Source: Streptomyces marispadix
GTDB lineage: Bacteria > Actinomycetota > Actinomycetes > Streptomycetales > Streptomycetaceae
DNA length: 64,000 nucleotides
NCBI RefSeq assembly: GCF_022524345.1
Contig: NZ_JAKWJU010000002.1
Location: forward strand, 5,060,501 to 5,124,500
Reading direction: 5' to 3'
The position numbers were made by a program, and so were the translations under genes. How positions within the stretch are numbered: the first letter of the stretch is position 1; each line of letters begins with the position of its first letter. Shown here in pieces: positions 25,850 to 35,376 of the stretch. Under the pieces are notes generated by a model that was given only the letters and a program-made list of their open reading frames with translations, searched no databases and was not told the DNA's origin.

Positions 25850-26680
25850 ATGTCAGACGCTCCCCATGGAAGCGCTGACCGTCGCGGCAAGAGCCACAGG
25901 GCGGCAGCAGCGGCGGATGTAGTGGACCAGGCCTCGACCCACGCGACTCTGGAAGGGCGGCTCGGGTACGAACTCGAGCCCGCCCTTCTGGTGCGTGCGC
26001 TGACGCACCGTTCGTACGCGTACGAGAACGGCGGTCTGCCTACCAACGAACGCCTCGAATTCCTCGGCGACTCCGTCCTCGGTCTCGTCGTCACCGACAC
26101 GCTCTACCGCCTGCACCCCGACCTCCCGGAAGGGCAGCTCGCGAAGCTGCGCGCCGCCGTGGTCAACTCCCGCGCCCTCGCCAAGGTCGCCCGGGGCCTG
26201 GACCTGGGGGCCTTCATCCGGCTCGGCCGGGGCGAGGAGGGCACGGGCGGCAGGGACAAGGCCTCGATCCTGGCCGACACCCTGGAGGCCGTGATCGGCG
26301 CCGTCTATCTCGACAAGGGACTCGAGGCGGCGGGCGAACTCATCCACCGGCTCTTCGACCCGCTCATCGAGCAGTCCTCCAATCTGGGCGCCGGCCTGGA
26401 CTGGAAGACCAGCCTTCAGGAACTCACCGCCGCCGAGGGCCTGGGCGTCCCGGAGTATCTGGTGACGGAGACGGGCCCCGACCACGAGAAGATCTTCACG
26501 GCTGCCGCCCGCGTCGGTGGTGTCGCGTACGGCACCGGCACCGGCCGCAGCAAGAAGGAAGCGGAACAGCAGGCGGCGGAGACGGCCTGGCGGGCGATCC
26601 GCGAGGCCGCGGACGCCGCCGCGTCGCCCGGGAACGACGCCTCGGGCGCCTCGACGGACGCCACGGCCTCCTCGTCGTAG
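25850..26680 (+). CDS. rnc: Ribonuclease III
   Basis: 276 aa from ATG 25850 (a GTG at 25838 is an alternative). It cleaves double-stranded RNA, processes rRNA and in Streptomyces acts as the global antibiotic regulator AbsB. Catalytic domain: [19 protein letters not shown] with the metal-binding Glu/Asp pair, and [15 protein letters not shown]. The dsRNA-binding domain runs from [11 protein letters not shown] to [13 protein letters not shown]. The last about 28 residues are an Ala/Ser-rich tail. Confidence 0.97.
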   Translation: MSDAPHGSADRRGKSHRAAAAADVVDQASTHATLEGRLGYELEPALLVRALTHRSYAYENGGLPTNERLEFLGDSVLGLVVTDTLYRLHPDLPEGQLAKLRAAVVNSRALAKVARGLDLGAFIRLGRGEEGTGGRDKASILADTLEAVIGAVYLDKGLEAAGELIHRLFDPLIEQSSNLGAGLDWKTSLQELTAAEGLGVPEYLVTETGPDHEKIFTAAARVGGVAYGTGTGRSKKEAEQQAAETAWRAIREAADAAASPGNDASGASTDATASSS

Positions 26681-26875
26681 GAACGGCGGCGTCGCAGGAC
26701 CGCCCGCAGGACCCCCGACTCTCAGGACCCCCGACTCTCAGGACCGACTGCCCGCGGGACCGCCGGCGTCGCATGGGACCGAAGACGTCGCCGCCCGGTC
26801 CCGTCCCCCTGAGGCGCGACCCTTCGGAACACCCGGCGCGCCCGCCGCCGGGGCCCGCCCACGTGAGGAGAAGCC
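26681..26875 (+). other. rnc-mutM gap with short direct repeat
   Basis: 195 bp containing two tandem copies of CAGGACCCCCGACTCT (about 26707-26740) and related CGGGACCG fragments. No gene. Confidence 0.6.
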
Positions 26876-27793
26876 GTGCCCGAGCTGCCAGAGGTCGAAG
26901 TGGTCCGCCGCGGGCTGGAGCGCTGGGCGAGCGGCCGTACGATCGCGGACGTCCAGGTCCTCCACCCCAGGTCCGTACGGCGGCACACCCCCGGCGCGGA
27001 GGACTTCGCCGCGAGGCTGCGCGGCCATCGCTTCGGACCCGCACGGCGGCGCGGAAAGTACCTGTGGCTGCCGCTCGACCCCGGCTTCTGCGTGCTGGCC
27101 CACCTCGGCATGAGCGGCCAGCTCCTCATCCAGCCCGCCGGCGCCCCCGACGAGAAGCATCTGCGCATCCGCGTCACCTTCGACGACACCGAAGGCGGCG
27201 AGCTGCGCTTCGTCGACCAGCGGACCTTCGGCGGGCTCTCCGTACACCCCGAGTCCGTGGCACCCGGCGCGGGCGCGCTCCCCGACGTGATCGCCCACAT
27301 CGCCCGCGATCCGCTGGACCCGCTCTTCGACGAGGGGGCGTTCCACTCGGCGCTGCGCCGTCGCCGTACGACGATCAAGCGGGCCCTGCTCGACCAGTCG
27401 CTGATCAGCGGAGTGGGCAACATCTACGCCGACGAGGCCCTGTGGCGCGCCAGACTGCACTACGAGCGCCCCACCGCGTCGCTGACCCGCCCCCGCACCA
27501 CGGAGCTGCTCGGCCATGTACGCGACGTGATGAACGCGGCGCTGGCCGCCGGAGGCACCAGCTTCGACAGCCTCTACGTCAACGTCAACGGGGAGTCCGG
27601 CTACTTCGAGCGGTCACTCGACGCATACGGGCGCGAGGACGAGCCCTGCCGGCGCTGCGGCACCCTGATGCGCCGCCGCCCGTGGATGAACCGCTCCAGC
27701 TACTTCTGCCCGACATGCCAGCGCCCGCCGCGCCCGCGGTCCACGGTGTCCGTGGCGCCGGGGCGGGCGGGCAAGCCGGCCGTCTCTCAGTAG
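26876..27793 (+). CDS. mutM: Formamidopyrimidine-DNA glycosylase
   Basis: 305 aa, GTG start with GTGAGGAG upstream. It removes oxidised guanine (8-oxoG, Fapy) and nicks the abasic site. The catalytic N-terminus [10 protein letters not shown] is intact (Pro1 nucleophile, Glu2). [19 protein letters not shown] is the helix-two-turn-helix; the C-terminal zinc finger is [25 protein letters not shown]. Its stop overlaps the convergent CAP-domain gene by 7 bp, so the two transcripts share their 3' ends. Confidence 0.97.
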   Translation: MPELPEVEVVRRGLERWASGRTIADVQVLHPRSVRRHTPGAEDFAARLRGHRFGPARRRGKYLWLPLDPGFCVLAHLGMSGQLLIQPAGAPDEKHLRIRVTFDDTEGGELRFVDQRTFGGLSVHPESVAPGAGALPDVIAHIARDPLDPLFDEGAFHSALRRRRTTIKRALLDQSLISGVGNIYADEALWRARLHYERPTASLTRPRTTELLGHVRDVMNAALAAGGTSFDSLYVNVNGESGYFERSLDAYGREDEPCRRCGTLMRRRPWMNRSSYFCPTCQRPPRPRSTVSVAPGRAGKPAVSQ

Positions 27794-28749
27794 CCGAAGT
27801 CCTGCGTCCACCAGGGGCCGTCGTCGTCGATGTACTCACCGACGCCCATGGTCCGGTACTCGCAGTTGAGGATGTTCGCCCGGTGCGACGGGCTGGCCAT
27901 CCAGTCCTCCACCACGCTCTCCGGGCTCTCCTGACCGCGGGCGATGTTCTCGCCGCCCAGGTCGAGGATGCCGAGGTCCTCGGCACGGTCCCAGGGGCTG
28001 GAACCGTCGGGCGCCAGATGGCTGAAGAAGCCCTCGATCGCCATCTCGCGGCTGAAGTCCCCAGCCAGGTCAGAGAGTTCCTTGCTGGCCTTGAGGGGCT
28101 TGCAGCCCACGTCCTCGCGCTCGTCGTTGACCAGCGCCAGTACGTCGGCCTCGTCGCGGGTGGTCTTGCCCACCGGACGGGAGGCACCCTGGGAGTTGCC
28201 CGCGCCGGAACCCTGGGCCTTGCCCTTGCCGGAGCCGTTGTCCGAACCGCCTCCGCTGCCCTGGCCGTTGCCCGCGCCGGAACCCTGGTTGTTCCCGTCG
28301 CTCTGGCCGTCCCCGGGGGCGGGACGCTGCGAGTCGTTGCCGCCGCCCGGCTCCGACGGCTGCGAGGAACCCGGGTCCTGATTGCCGGGACGGGAGGTGT
28401 CCGGCGGTACGTTGCCGCCCTGCGAGCCTCCGTCGCCGATCGGGTCCTCCGAACCGCCCTCAGGCGCGGGCACGTTCGGCTTTGACGACTGGTCGGGAGG
28501 ACCACCGGCCTCGACGTCGCTGTACTGAGTCCCGGCAGTACCTCCGGGCTGGGGAACCACTGTGGAGGCGACGGCCACCGCACCCATTGCCATCGCCGCG
28601 GACGCTCCCAGGAGTCCCGCCCGTGCCGAGAACCCGCCCCGCTGAGGAGTGGGGGGGATCGGCCTGCGGTGCGAGCCGCGCTGCCGAGCCGCCATGTCGT
28701 AGGTGACGACCGGCTCGGGAGCGTGGGAAACACGTCTGTGACGGCCCAT
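27787..28749 (-). CDS. Secreted CAP/SCP-domain protein (YkwD-like)
   Basis: 320 aa. The N-terminal Arg-rich segment is followed by one hydrophobic stretch ([19 protein letters not shown], about residues 44-62), a signal peptide or anchor. About 130 residues of Gly/Ser/Asn/Gln linker follow, with repeats of [13 protein letters not shown]. The CAP domain fills the last 125 residues: [75 protein letters not shown]. His, Glu and the second His of the CAP cavity are present. Bacterial members are secreted proteins of mostly unknown function, often spore- or wall-associated. Confidence 0.9.
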   Translation of the reverse strand: MGRHRRVSHAPEPVVTYDMAARQRGSHRRPIPPTPQRGGFSARAGLLGASAAMAMGAVAVASTVVPQPGGTAGTQYSDVEAGGPPDQSSKPNVPAPEGGSEDPIGDGGSQGGNVPPDTSRPGNQDPGSSQPSEPGGGNDSQRPAPGDGQSDGNNQGSGAGNGQGSGGGSDNGSGKGKAQGSGAGNSQGASRPVGKTTRDEADVLALVNDEREDVGCKPLKASKELSDLAGDFSREMAIEGFFSHLAPDGSSPWDRAEDLGILDLGGENIARGQESPESVVEDWMASPSHRANILNCEYRTMGVGEYIDDDGPWWTQDFGY

Positions 28750-28879
28750 CTCAGAAAGTCCTCACATGTTCGGCTTTCGAAGCCTCCCCCGAACGGGTGA
28801 AGCTTGTTGCGCGGGACTTTACGGCATGACAGAGGGGGCGCATGTGCCGACCGAGGAAATGTCCGGATAGCGTGCGGCC

Positions 28880-29200
28880 ATGACTTCGGGTAATACGAAG
28901 CCGGGTGACAATAACGCGTCAGCAGTCCCCGCGCGCATGACGGCCTGGGTGCGCGGCCGGGTCCAGGGGGTCGGCTTCCGCTGGTTCACGCGGGCCGCCG
29001 CTCTGCGTATCGGCGGACTCGAGGGCTTCGCCGTGAACCTCGGCGACGGACGGGTCCAAGTGGTCGCCGAGGGACGGCGCCCGCAGTGCGAACAGCTCCT
29101 GGAGTGGCTGCGATCCGGCGACACGCCCGGGCAGGTCGACGGCGTCACGGAGATCTGGGACCGGCCGCGTGGCGGCTACAACGGCTTCGCCATTCGATGA
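28880..29200 (+). CDS. acyP: Acylphosphatase
   Basis: 106 aa, ATG 28880. It hydrolyses carboxyl-phosphate bonds of acyl phosphates. Catalytic signature [13 protein letters not shown] (Arg) and [17 protein letters not shown] (Asn in the second motif). The first about 20 residues are a non-conserved extension. Often found near smc and mutM in bacteria. Confidence 0.94.
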   Translation: MTSGNTKPGDNNASAVPARMTAWVRGRVQGVGFRWFTRAAALRIGGLEGFAVNLGDGRVQVVAEGRRPQCEQLLEWLRSGDTPGQVDGVTEIWDRPRGGYNGFAIR

Positions 29201-29504
29201 TCCAAACCGGTTGCCATTCGGGGCTGACCATGCAAGGCTGCCGCCACGAGTGGTTGAGAGTGATCTTCACGCCCCCTGCGGGCCGCCGTCTCCGGCGTTC
29301 GAGCGCCGTCGAGCAAGGGCCGCCCAGGGCCGCGGGGTGTGATCGTGTTGACCGTCAAACCTTTTGGTGAGAAGCTTGAAGTCCCCCGCAACCGGACTGA
29401 TTGCTCCGGAAAAACAAGTTCAGAAGTGGTACAGCGGGCGCGATTTTTTCCCTCACGACCAGCCACCACTCGGGTTGGTCACTCAGTGTGGAGGACCATC
29501 GATC
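29201..29504 (+). other. Relatively AT-rich gap before the small conserved gene
   Basis: 304 bp, more AT-rich than its surroundings from about 29340 to 29455 (for example CCTTTTGG, GGAAAAACAAG, GATTTTTTCCC). It probably carries the promoter of the 70-aa gene, but no well-spaced -35/-10 pair stands out. Confidence 0.4.
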
Positions 29505-29717
29505 ATGGCAAAGGCGCTTCTCGGTTACGTCGGCGGCTCCGACCCCCGAGTCCTCGCCGAGATGCGACGGCTTCAGCAGCGTGTCCAGGACCTGGAATCC
29601 GAACTCGTACGGATGCAGGCCGAGAACGACGCTCTGTCCGCCGCCGCACGGCATCAGGACTCGATGCTCGAAGGAATCGACATCGACGTACACCAGGCAG
29701 AGCCTGCGCTGACCTGA
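29505..29717 (+). CDS. Small conserved coiled-coil protein (70 aa)
   Basis: 70 aa, ATG 29505 with GGAGGACC upstream. MAKALLGYVGGSDPRVLAEMRRLQQ, then a heptad-patterned helix VQDLESELVRMQAENDALSAAA and a short acidic tail. Highly conserved just upstream of smc in Streptomyces; function not known to me. Size and coiled coil suggest an adaptor or oligomerisation module. Confidence 0.85.
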   Translation: MAKALLGYVGGSDPRVLAEMRRLQQRVQDLESELVRMQAENDALSAAARHQDSMLEGIDIDVHQAEPALT

Positions 29718-29999
29718 CTCGACCCGCTCCCGGGCCGGGCCTTGCGTACAGGCTGCCGCTCATGAAATCCGCGAGGGACGCTTCGGCGTCCCTTCGTTGT
29801 TTCCAGGTCCTCAGTATCCAGGTCTTCCGGGTGGCCTCTTCCTCCACCACCTCGTGTGCTGTGGGCAGTTGGCGCGCGCTTACCGACTGATGTGCCCATG
29901 GCCTGACGCGGTGAAACCGAATGGAACCGGCGGGAGTTCGCCGCGCTCGGTGCCCGTCCCGGACAGGTGCGGGCGGCAAGTGGACTAGAGTCCGACGGC

Positions 30000-32900
30000 G
30001 TGCATCTGAAGAGCCTGACACTGCGGGGATTCAAGTCCTTCGCCTCCGCCACGACGCTGCGTTTCGAGCCCGGCATCACCTGCGTCGTGGGTCCCAACGG
30101 CTCCGGCAAGTCGAACGTCGTGGACGCCCTGTCGTGGGTGATGGGGGAGCAGGGCGCCAAGTCGCTGCGCGGCGGCAAGATGGAGGACGTCATCTTCGCC
30201 GGTACGACCGGGCGTCCGCCGCTCGGCCGTGCCGAGGTCTCCCTCACCATCGACAACGCCGACGGCGCCCTGCCCATCGACTACTCCGAGGTCACCATCA
30301 CGCGGATCATGTTCCGCAACGGGGGCAGCGAGTACCAGATCAACGGCGACACCTGCCGGCTGCTGGACATCCAGGAGCTGCTGTCGGACTCCGGGATCGG
30401 CCGCGAGATGCACGTCATCGTCGGGCAGGGCCAGCTCGACGGCGTACTGCACGCCGACCCCAACGGGCGGCGTGCCTTCATCGAGGAGGCCGCCGGAGTC
30501 CTCAAGCACCGTAAGCGCAAGGAGAAGGCGCTGCGGAAGCTGGACGCGATGCAGGCCAACCTCGCCCGCGTGCAGGACCTCACCGACGAGCTGCGGCGCC
30601 AGCTCAAGCCGCTCGGCAGGCAGGCCGCCGTCGCGCGCAAGGCGCAGGTCATCCAGGCCGACCTGCGGGACGCCAGGCTGCGGCTCCTCGCGGACGACCT
30701 GGTGACGCTGAAGGAGGCCCTGAAGTCGGAGATCGAGGACGAGGCCGCGCTGAAGGAGCGCAAGGACGCCGTCGAGGCACGGCTGAAGGACGCGCTGCGC
30801 CGCGAGGCCGACCTGGAGCACCAGGTACGGATGCTGACGCCGCGTCTGGAGCGGGCGCAGCAGACGTGGTACGAGCTTTCGCAGCTCGCGGAGCGGGTGC
30901 GCGGCACCATCGGACTCGCGGACCAGCGCGTACAGCATGCGGCGGCCGAGCCGGTCGAGGAGCGGCGCGGACGCGACCCGGAGGACATGGAGCGCGAGGC
31001 CGTACGCATCCGTGAGCAGGAGGCGGAGCTGGAGGCCGCGCTGGAGGCGGCCGAGCGGGCGCTGGACGACACCGTCTCGCACCGGGCCGAGCTGGAGCGG
31101 CAGTTGCAAGAGGAGGAGCGGCGCCTCAAGGACGCCGCCCGCGCCATCGCCGATCGCCGCGAGGGCCTTGCGAGGCTGCACGGACAGGTCAACGCCGCCC
31201 GCAGCAGGGCCGCTTCGGCGCAGTCCGAGATCGACCGGCTGGCCACGGCGAGGGACGAGGCGCAGGAGCGTGCCGCCGCGGCGCAGCAGGAGTACGAGAG
31301 TCTCCAGGCAGAGGTCGAGGGGCTGGACGAGGACGATACGCAGCTCGCGGAGCAGCACGAGGCCGCCAAGCGTGAACTGGCCGACGCGGAGGCCGCGCTC
31401 TCCGCGGCGCGTGAAGCCGTCACCACTGTCGAACGGGAGCGTGCGGCGACCTCCGCACGCCATGACGCGCTCGCCCTGGGCCTGCGCCGTAAGGACGGCA
31501 CGGGCGCGCTGCTGTCGGCGGGCGAGGCGCTGAGCGGGCTGCTGGGCCCCGCTGCCGAACTGCTCAGCGTCACCCCGGGGTTCGAGGTTCCCGTGGCGGC
31601 GGCACTGGGCGCCGCCGCCGACGCCGTGGCCGTGGCGGACACCTCGTCGGCCGCGGACGCGCTGCGGCTGCTGCGCAAGCACGACGCGGGCCGGGCAGCG
31701 CTGCTGCTGGGCTCCGCCGCCTCCGGGCCGGGGGAGGAGCCCTCCGGGTCCGCACACGGCGGCGACGGCGGGCCGACCCCGGCCGCACATCTGGTGACCG
31801 CCCCGGCCGAGCTGATGCCGGCCGTACGAAGACTGCTGCGGGACATGGTGGTCGTCAGAACGCTGGAGGACGCCGAGCAGGCCGTCGCCGACCGGCCCGG
31901 CACGGTGGCCGTGACCGCCGAAGGCGACGTACTCGGGGCCCACTTCGCGCACGGCGGCTCGGCCGGAGCGCCCAGCCTCCTGGAGGCGCAGGCGTCGGTG
32001 GACGAGGCCGCCGCGGAGCTGGAGGAACTGGCGTCCCGGCACACGGAGTTGAGCGAGCAGCAGGAGCAGGCGGCGGCACGGCGCCGTGAATGCGCGGCAC
32101 TCGTCGAGGAGTTGGGGAAGCGGCGCAGCGCGGCCGACAAGGAGAAGTCGCAGATCGCCGGGCGCCTCGGCACGCTGGGCGGGCAGGCGCGTGGGGCGGC
32201 CGGCGAGGCCGAACGCACGGCCGCCGCGGTGGCGAAGGCCGAGGCCGCTCTGGTACGGGCGAACGAGGAGGCCGGGGAGCTGGCGGAGCGCCTGTCGGTG
32301 GCCGAGGAGGCGCAGCAGGACGAGGACGTCGAGCCCGACACCTCCCTGCGCGACCGGCTCTCCGCCGACGGCGCCAACGCGCGGCAGACCGAGATGGAGG
32401 CCCGCCTCCAGGTGCGTACGCACGAGGAGCGGGTCAAGTCGCTGGCGGGGCGGGCGGATTCGCTCGACCGTGCGGCGCGTGCGGAGCGTGAGGCGCGGGC
32501 CCGTGCGGAGCGGCGGCGCGCCCGTATGAGGCACGAGGCGGAGGTCGCCGGGGCGGTGGCCTCCGGTGCGCGGCAGCTTCTCGCACATGTAGAGGCGTCC
32601 CTGGAGCGTGCACAGGAGGAGCGCGAGTCGGCGGCCCAGGCCAAGAGCGAACGTGAGCGCGCGCTGACCGCCGAACGCAACGAGGGCCGCGAACTCAAGG
32701 ACGAACTCGACAAGTTGACCGACTCGATGCACCGGGGCGAGGTGCTGGGCGCCGAGAAGCGCATGCGGGTCGAGCAGTTGGAGACCAAGGCGCTGGAGGA
32801 GCTGGGCGTCGAGCCCGCGGGGCTGATCGGCGACTACGGTCCCGACCAGCTCGTACCGCCGTCCCCGCCCGCCGAGGGCGAGGAGCTGCCGGAGGATCCG

Positions 32901-33578
32901 GAGCATCCGCGCAACAAGCCGGTGCCGTTCGTACGGGCGGAGCAGGAGAAGCGGCTGAAGGCGGCCGAGCGCGCCTATCAGAAGCTGGGGAAGATCAACC
33001 CGCTGGCGCTGGAGGAGTTCGCGGCGCTGGAGGAGCGCCACCAGTTCCTCAGCGAGCAGTTGGAGGACCTGAAGAAGACGCGCGCCGACCTCCTACAGGT
33101 CGTGAAGGAGGTCGACGAGCGGGTCGAGCAGGTCTTCACCGAGGCGTACTACGACACGGCCCGGGAGTTCGAGGGCGTCTTCTCGCGCCTCTTCCCCGGC
33201 GGCGAGGGCCGCCTCGTGCTGACCGACCCGGAGAACATGCTCACCACGGGCGTGGACGTCGAGGCCCGGCCTCCGGGCAAGAAGGTCAAGCGGCTCTCGC
33301 TGCTCTCCGGCGGAGAGCGTTCGCTGACGGCGGTGGCGCTGCTGGTGTCGATCTTCAAGGCGCGCCCCAGCCCCTTCTACGTGATGGACGAGGTCGAGGC
33401 GGCGCTGGACGACACCAACCTCCAGCGGCTGATCGGTCTGATCGAGGAGCTGAAGGACAGTTCGCAGCTCATCGTGATCACTCATCAGAAGCGCACGATG
33501 GAAGTCGCCGACGCGCTCTACGGCGTCTCCATGCAGGGCGACGGCGTGACGAAGGTCATCAGCCAGCGGCTGAGTTGA
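30000..33578 (+). CDS. smc: Chromosome partition protein SMC
   Basis: 1192 aa from GTG 30000 (VHLKSLTLRGFKSFA). It is the ATPase of the condensin-like complex with ScpA/ScpB that organises and segregates the chromosome. Walker A GPNGSGKSN at residues 31-39; long coiled coil to about 510; hinge about 510-690 (LSVTPGFEVPVAAALGAAADAV and the Gly-rich exchange region); a second coiled coil; ABC signature LLSGGERSLTAVALL (about 1100) and Walker B FYVMDEVEAALDDTN (about 1125). Complete and uninterrupted. A Pro/Glu-rich loop (about residues 958-978) interrupts the second arm. Confidence 0.97.
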   Translation: MHLKSLTLRGFKSFASATTLRFEPGITCVVGPNGSGKSNVVDALSWVMGEQGAKSLRGGKMEDVIFAGTTGRPPLGRAEVSLTIDNADGALPIDYSEVTITRIMFRNGGSEYQINGDTCRLLDIQELLSDSGIGREMHVIVGQGQLDGVLHADPNGRRAFIEEAAGVLKHRKRKEKALRKLDAMQANLARVQDLTDELRRQLKPLGRQAAVARKAQVIQADLRDARLRLLADDLVTLKEALKSEIEDEAALKERKDAVEARLKDALRREADLEHQVRMLTPRLERAQQTWYELSQLAERVRGTIGLADQRVQHAAAEPVEERRGRDPEDMEREAVRIREQEAELEAALEAAERALDDTVSHRAELERQLQEEERRLKDAARAIADRREGLARLHGQVNAARSRAASAQSEIDRLATARDEAQERAAAAQQEYESLQAEVEGLDEDDTQLAEQHEAAKRELADAEAALSAAREAVTTVERERAATSARHDALALGLRRKDGTGALLSAGEALSGLLGPAAELLSVTPGFEVPVAAALGAAADAVAVADTSSAADALRLLRKHDAGRAALLLGSAASGPGEEPSGSAHGGDGGPTPAAHLVTAPAELMPAVRRLLRDMVVVRTLEDAEQAVADRPGTVAVTAEGDVLGAHFAHGGSAGAPSLLEAQASVDEAAAELEELASRHTELSEQQEQAAARRRECAALVEELGKRRSAADKEKSQIAGRLGTLGGQARGAAGEAERTAAAVAKAEAALVRANEEAGELAERLSVAEEAQQDEDVEPDTSLRDRLSADGANARQTEMEARLQVRTHEERVKSLAGRADSLDRAARAEREARARAERRRARMRHEAEVAGAVASGARQLLAHVEASLERAQEERESAAQAKSERERALTAERNEGRELKDELDKLTDSMHRGEVLGAEKRMRVEQLETKALEELGVEPAGLIGDYGPDQLVPPSPPAEGEELPEDPEHPRNKPVPFVRAEQEKRLKAAERAYQKLGKINPLALEEFAALEERHQFLSEQLEDLKKTRADLLQVVKEVDERVEQVFTEAYYDTAREFEGVFSRLFPGGEGRLVLTDPENMLTTGVDVEARPPGKKVKRLSLLSGGERSLTAVALLVSIFKARPSPFYVMDEVEAALDDTNLQRLIGLIEELKDSSQLIVITHQKRTMEVADALYGVSMQGDGVTKVISQRLS

Positions 33579-33649
33579 GCCCCGGCCTGCGGCTCCGTAG
33601 GTCCCAACGGGGCGCAGGGCACCCTCTCTTCACACTTTGAACGAGTACG

Positions 33650-33714
33650 TGACAGTCGTAACTGTCATTCATTCAGTCTGGACCTATTGACTTCGATACT
33701 TAAAGTCATAGTCT
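33650..33714 (+). promoter_or_regulatory. Promoter and two inverted repeats upstream of the sugar permease
   Basis: Inverted repeat 1: TGACAGT (33650-33656) and ACTGTCA (33661-33667). Inverted repeat 2: TGACTT (33688-33693) and AAGTCA (33703-33708). The second overlaps a -35-like TTGACT (33687-33692) placed 16 nt before TAGTCT (33709-33714). The stretch is notably AT-rich. It looks like an operator-controlled promoter; the regulator is not identifiable. Confidence 0.55.
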
Positions 33715-33823
33715 CTGCAACGTCACTTTTACCTTCAAGCTGTGGCGCATGCAGTGTGCGTGCACGCCTCGGAGGCGACACAGTCCCGAACCCGGTCCCC
33801 ACGCCGGGCACGCAGGAGAGACC

Positions 33824-35248
33824 TTGACGAGCACCTCACCATCGGCGCCCCCGGCGGAGAGCGGTCACACCGCCCCGCTCGGACGTGTCGTCTTCATCGC
33901 AGCATCGGCCGCCATGGGCGGCTTCCTCTTCGGCTACGACAGCTCCGTGATCAACGGCGCGGTCGAGGCGGTACGCGGCAGGTTCGACGCCGGCTCCGCC
34001 ATGCTGGCCCAGGTGATCGCCGCCGCACTCATCGGCAGCGCGATAGGCGCCGCACTCGCCGGACGCATCGCCGACCGCATCGGCCGCATCCGCGTCATGC
34101 AGATCGCCGCCGTGATCTTCACGGTGAGCGCCGTCGGCTCGGCACTGCCGTTCGCGCTGTGGGATCTCGCGCTGTGGCGCGTCCTCGGCGGGGTCGCCAT
34201 CGGCATGGCCTCCGTGATCGGGCCCGCATACATCGCCGAGGTGTCGCCGCCCGCGTACCGCGGACGTCTCGCCTCCTTCCAGCAGGCCGCTATCGTCACC
34301 GGCATCGCCGTCTCCCAGCTCGTCAACTTCGCGATCCTCACGCTCGCCGACGGCGACCAGCGCGGGAACCTGGCCGGTCTCGAGGCGTGGCAGTGGATGC
34401 TCGGGATCATGGTGGTCCCGTCGATCGCCTACTTCCTGCTCTCCTTCGTGATCCCCGAGTCGCCGCGCTTCCTGATCTCCGTCGGGAAGCACGCCAGGGC
34501 CCGGGAGGTGCTCCGGGGCGTCGAGGGCGACCACGAGCGCATCGACGACCGGCTCGCCGAGATCGAGCACGGCATGCGCACCGAGCACAAGTCGACGTTC
34601 AAGGACCTGCTCGGCGGGCGCTTCGGCTTCCTGCCCATCATCTGGGTCGGCATCGGGCTGTCGGTCTTCCAGCAGCTCGTCGGCATCAACGTCGTCTTCT
34701 ACTACTCCTCGACGCTGTGGCAGTCCGTGGGGATCAACCCCGAGAGCTCGTTCTTCTACTCCTTCACGACCTCGATCGTGAACATCATCGGCACCGTCAT
34801 CGCGATGCTGCTCGTCGACAAGATCGGCCGCAAGCCGCTCGGGTTCATCGGCTCCGCCGGGATGACCGTCTCGCTCGCGCTCGTGGCCTGGGCGTTCTCG
34901 GCCGTACGGGGCTCGGGCAAGAACGTGTCGCTGCCGGACACCCAGGGCACCGTGGCGCTCGTCGGGGCCCACACCTTCACGCTCTTCTTCGCGCTCTCGT
35001 GGGGCGTCGTCGTATGGGTGCTGCTCGGTGAGATCTTCCCCAACAAGCTGCGTGCCGCCGGGCTCGGCGTCGCCGCTGCCGCCCAGTGGATCGCGAACTG
35101 GGTCATCACCGCCAGCTTCCCGAGCCTGTCGGACTGGAACCTGTCCGGCACCTATGTGATCTACACGGTCTTCGCCCTGCTCTCGATCCCGTTCCTGCTC
35201 AAGTGGGTGCCGGAACCGAAGGGCAAGGCGTTGGAGGAGATGGGCTAA
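33824..35248 (+). CDS. MFS sugar transporter, glucose permease type
   Basis: 474 aa from TTG 33824, chosen because AGGAGAGA lies 6-13 nt upstream and homologues begin TSTSP...; an ATG at 33749 is less likely. Sugar-porter signatures: MGGFLFGYDSSVINGAV (TM1), GRIADRIGRIRVM, RVLGGVAIGMASVIGPAYIAEVSPPAYRGR, PESPRFLI at the end of TM6, QQLVGINVVFYYSS (TM7), and PEPKGKALEEM at the C-terminus. Twelve TM segments are expected. It strongly resembles GlcP, the main H+/glucose symporter of Streptomyces that feeds glucose kinase and carbon control. Confidence 0.93.
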   Translation: MTSTSPSAPPAESGHTAPLGRVVFIAASAAMGGFLFGYDSSVINGAVEAVRGRFDAGSAMLAQVIAAALIGSAIGAALAGRIADRIGRIRVMQIAAVIFTVSAVGSALPFALWDLALWRVLGGVAIGMASVIGPAYIAEVSPPAYRGRLASFQQAAIVTGIAVSQLVNFAILTLADGDQRGNLAGLEAWQWMLGIMVVPSIAYFLLSFVIPESPRFLISVGKHARAREVLRGVEGDHERIDDRLAEIEHGMRTEHKSTFKDLLGGRFGFLPIIWVGIGLSVFQQLVGINVVFYYSSTLWQSVGINPESSFFYSFTTSIVNIIGTVIAMLLVDKIGRKPLGFIGSAGMTVSLALVAWAFSAVRGSGKNVSLPDTQGTVALVGAHTFTLFFALSWGVVVWVLLGEIFPNKLRAAGLGVAAAAQWIANWVITASFPSLSDWNLSGTYVIYTVFALLSIPFLLKWVPEPKGKALEEMG

Positions 35249-35376
35249 CCGACCCCCGCCGCCCACTCCTTGGCACGGTCGCCGCCCCGGTCCCCCTCCA
35301 CTACGGGCCGGGGCGGCGGCGCGTGCGGGGGCGGCGTACCGGTGCAGGGTTGACGGTGGCGGATACTGGACGGGCT

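Noticed and set aside
29985..33041. 1018-aa minus-strand open frame inside smc
   Set aside because: Reverse complement of coiled-coil codons; no start context, no domain, fully covered by smc.
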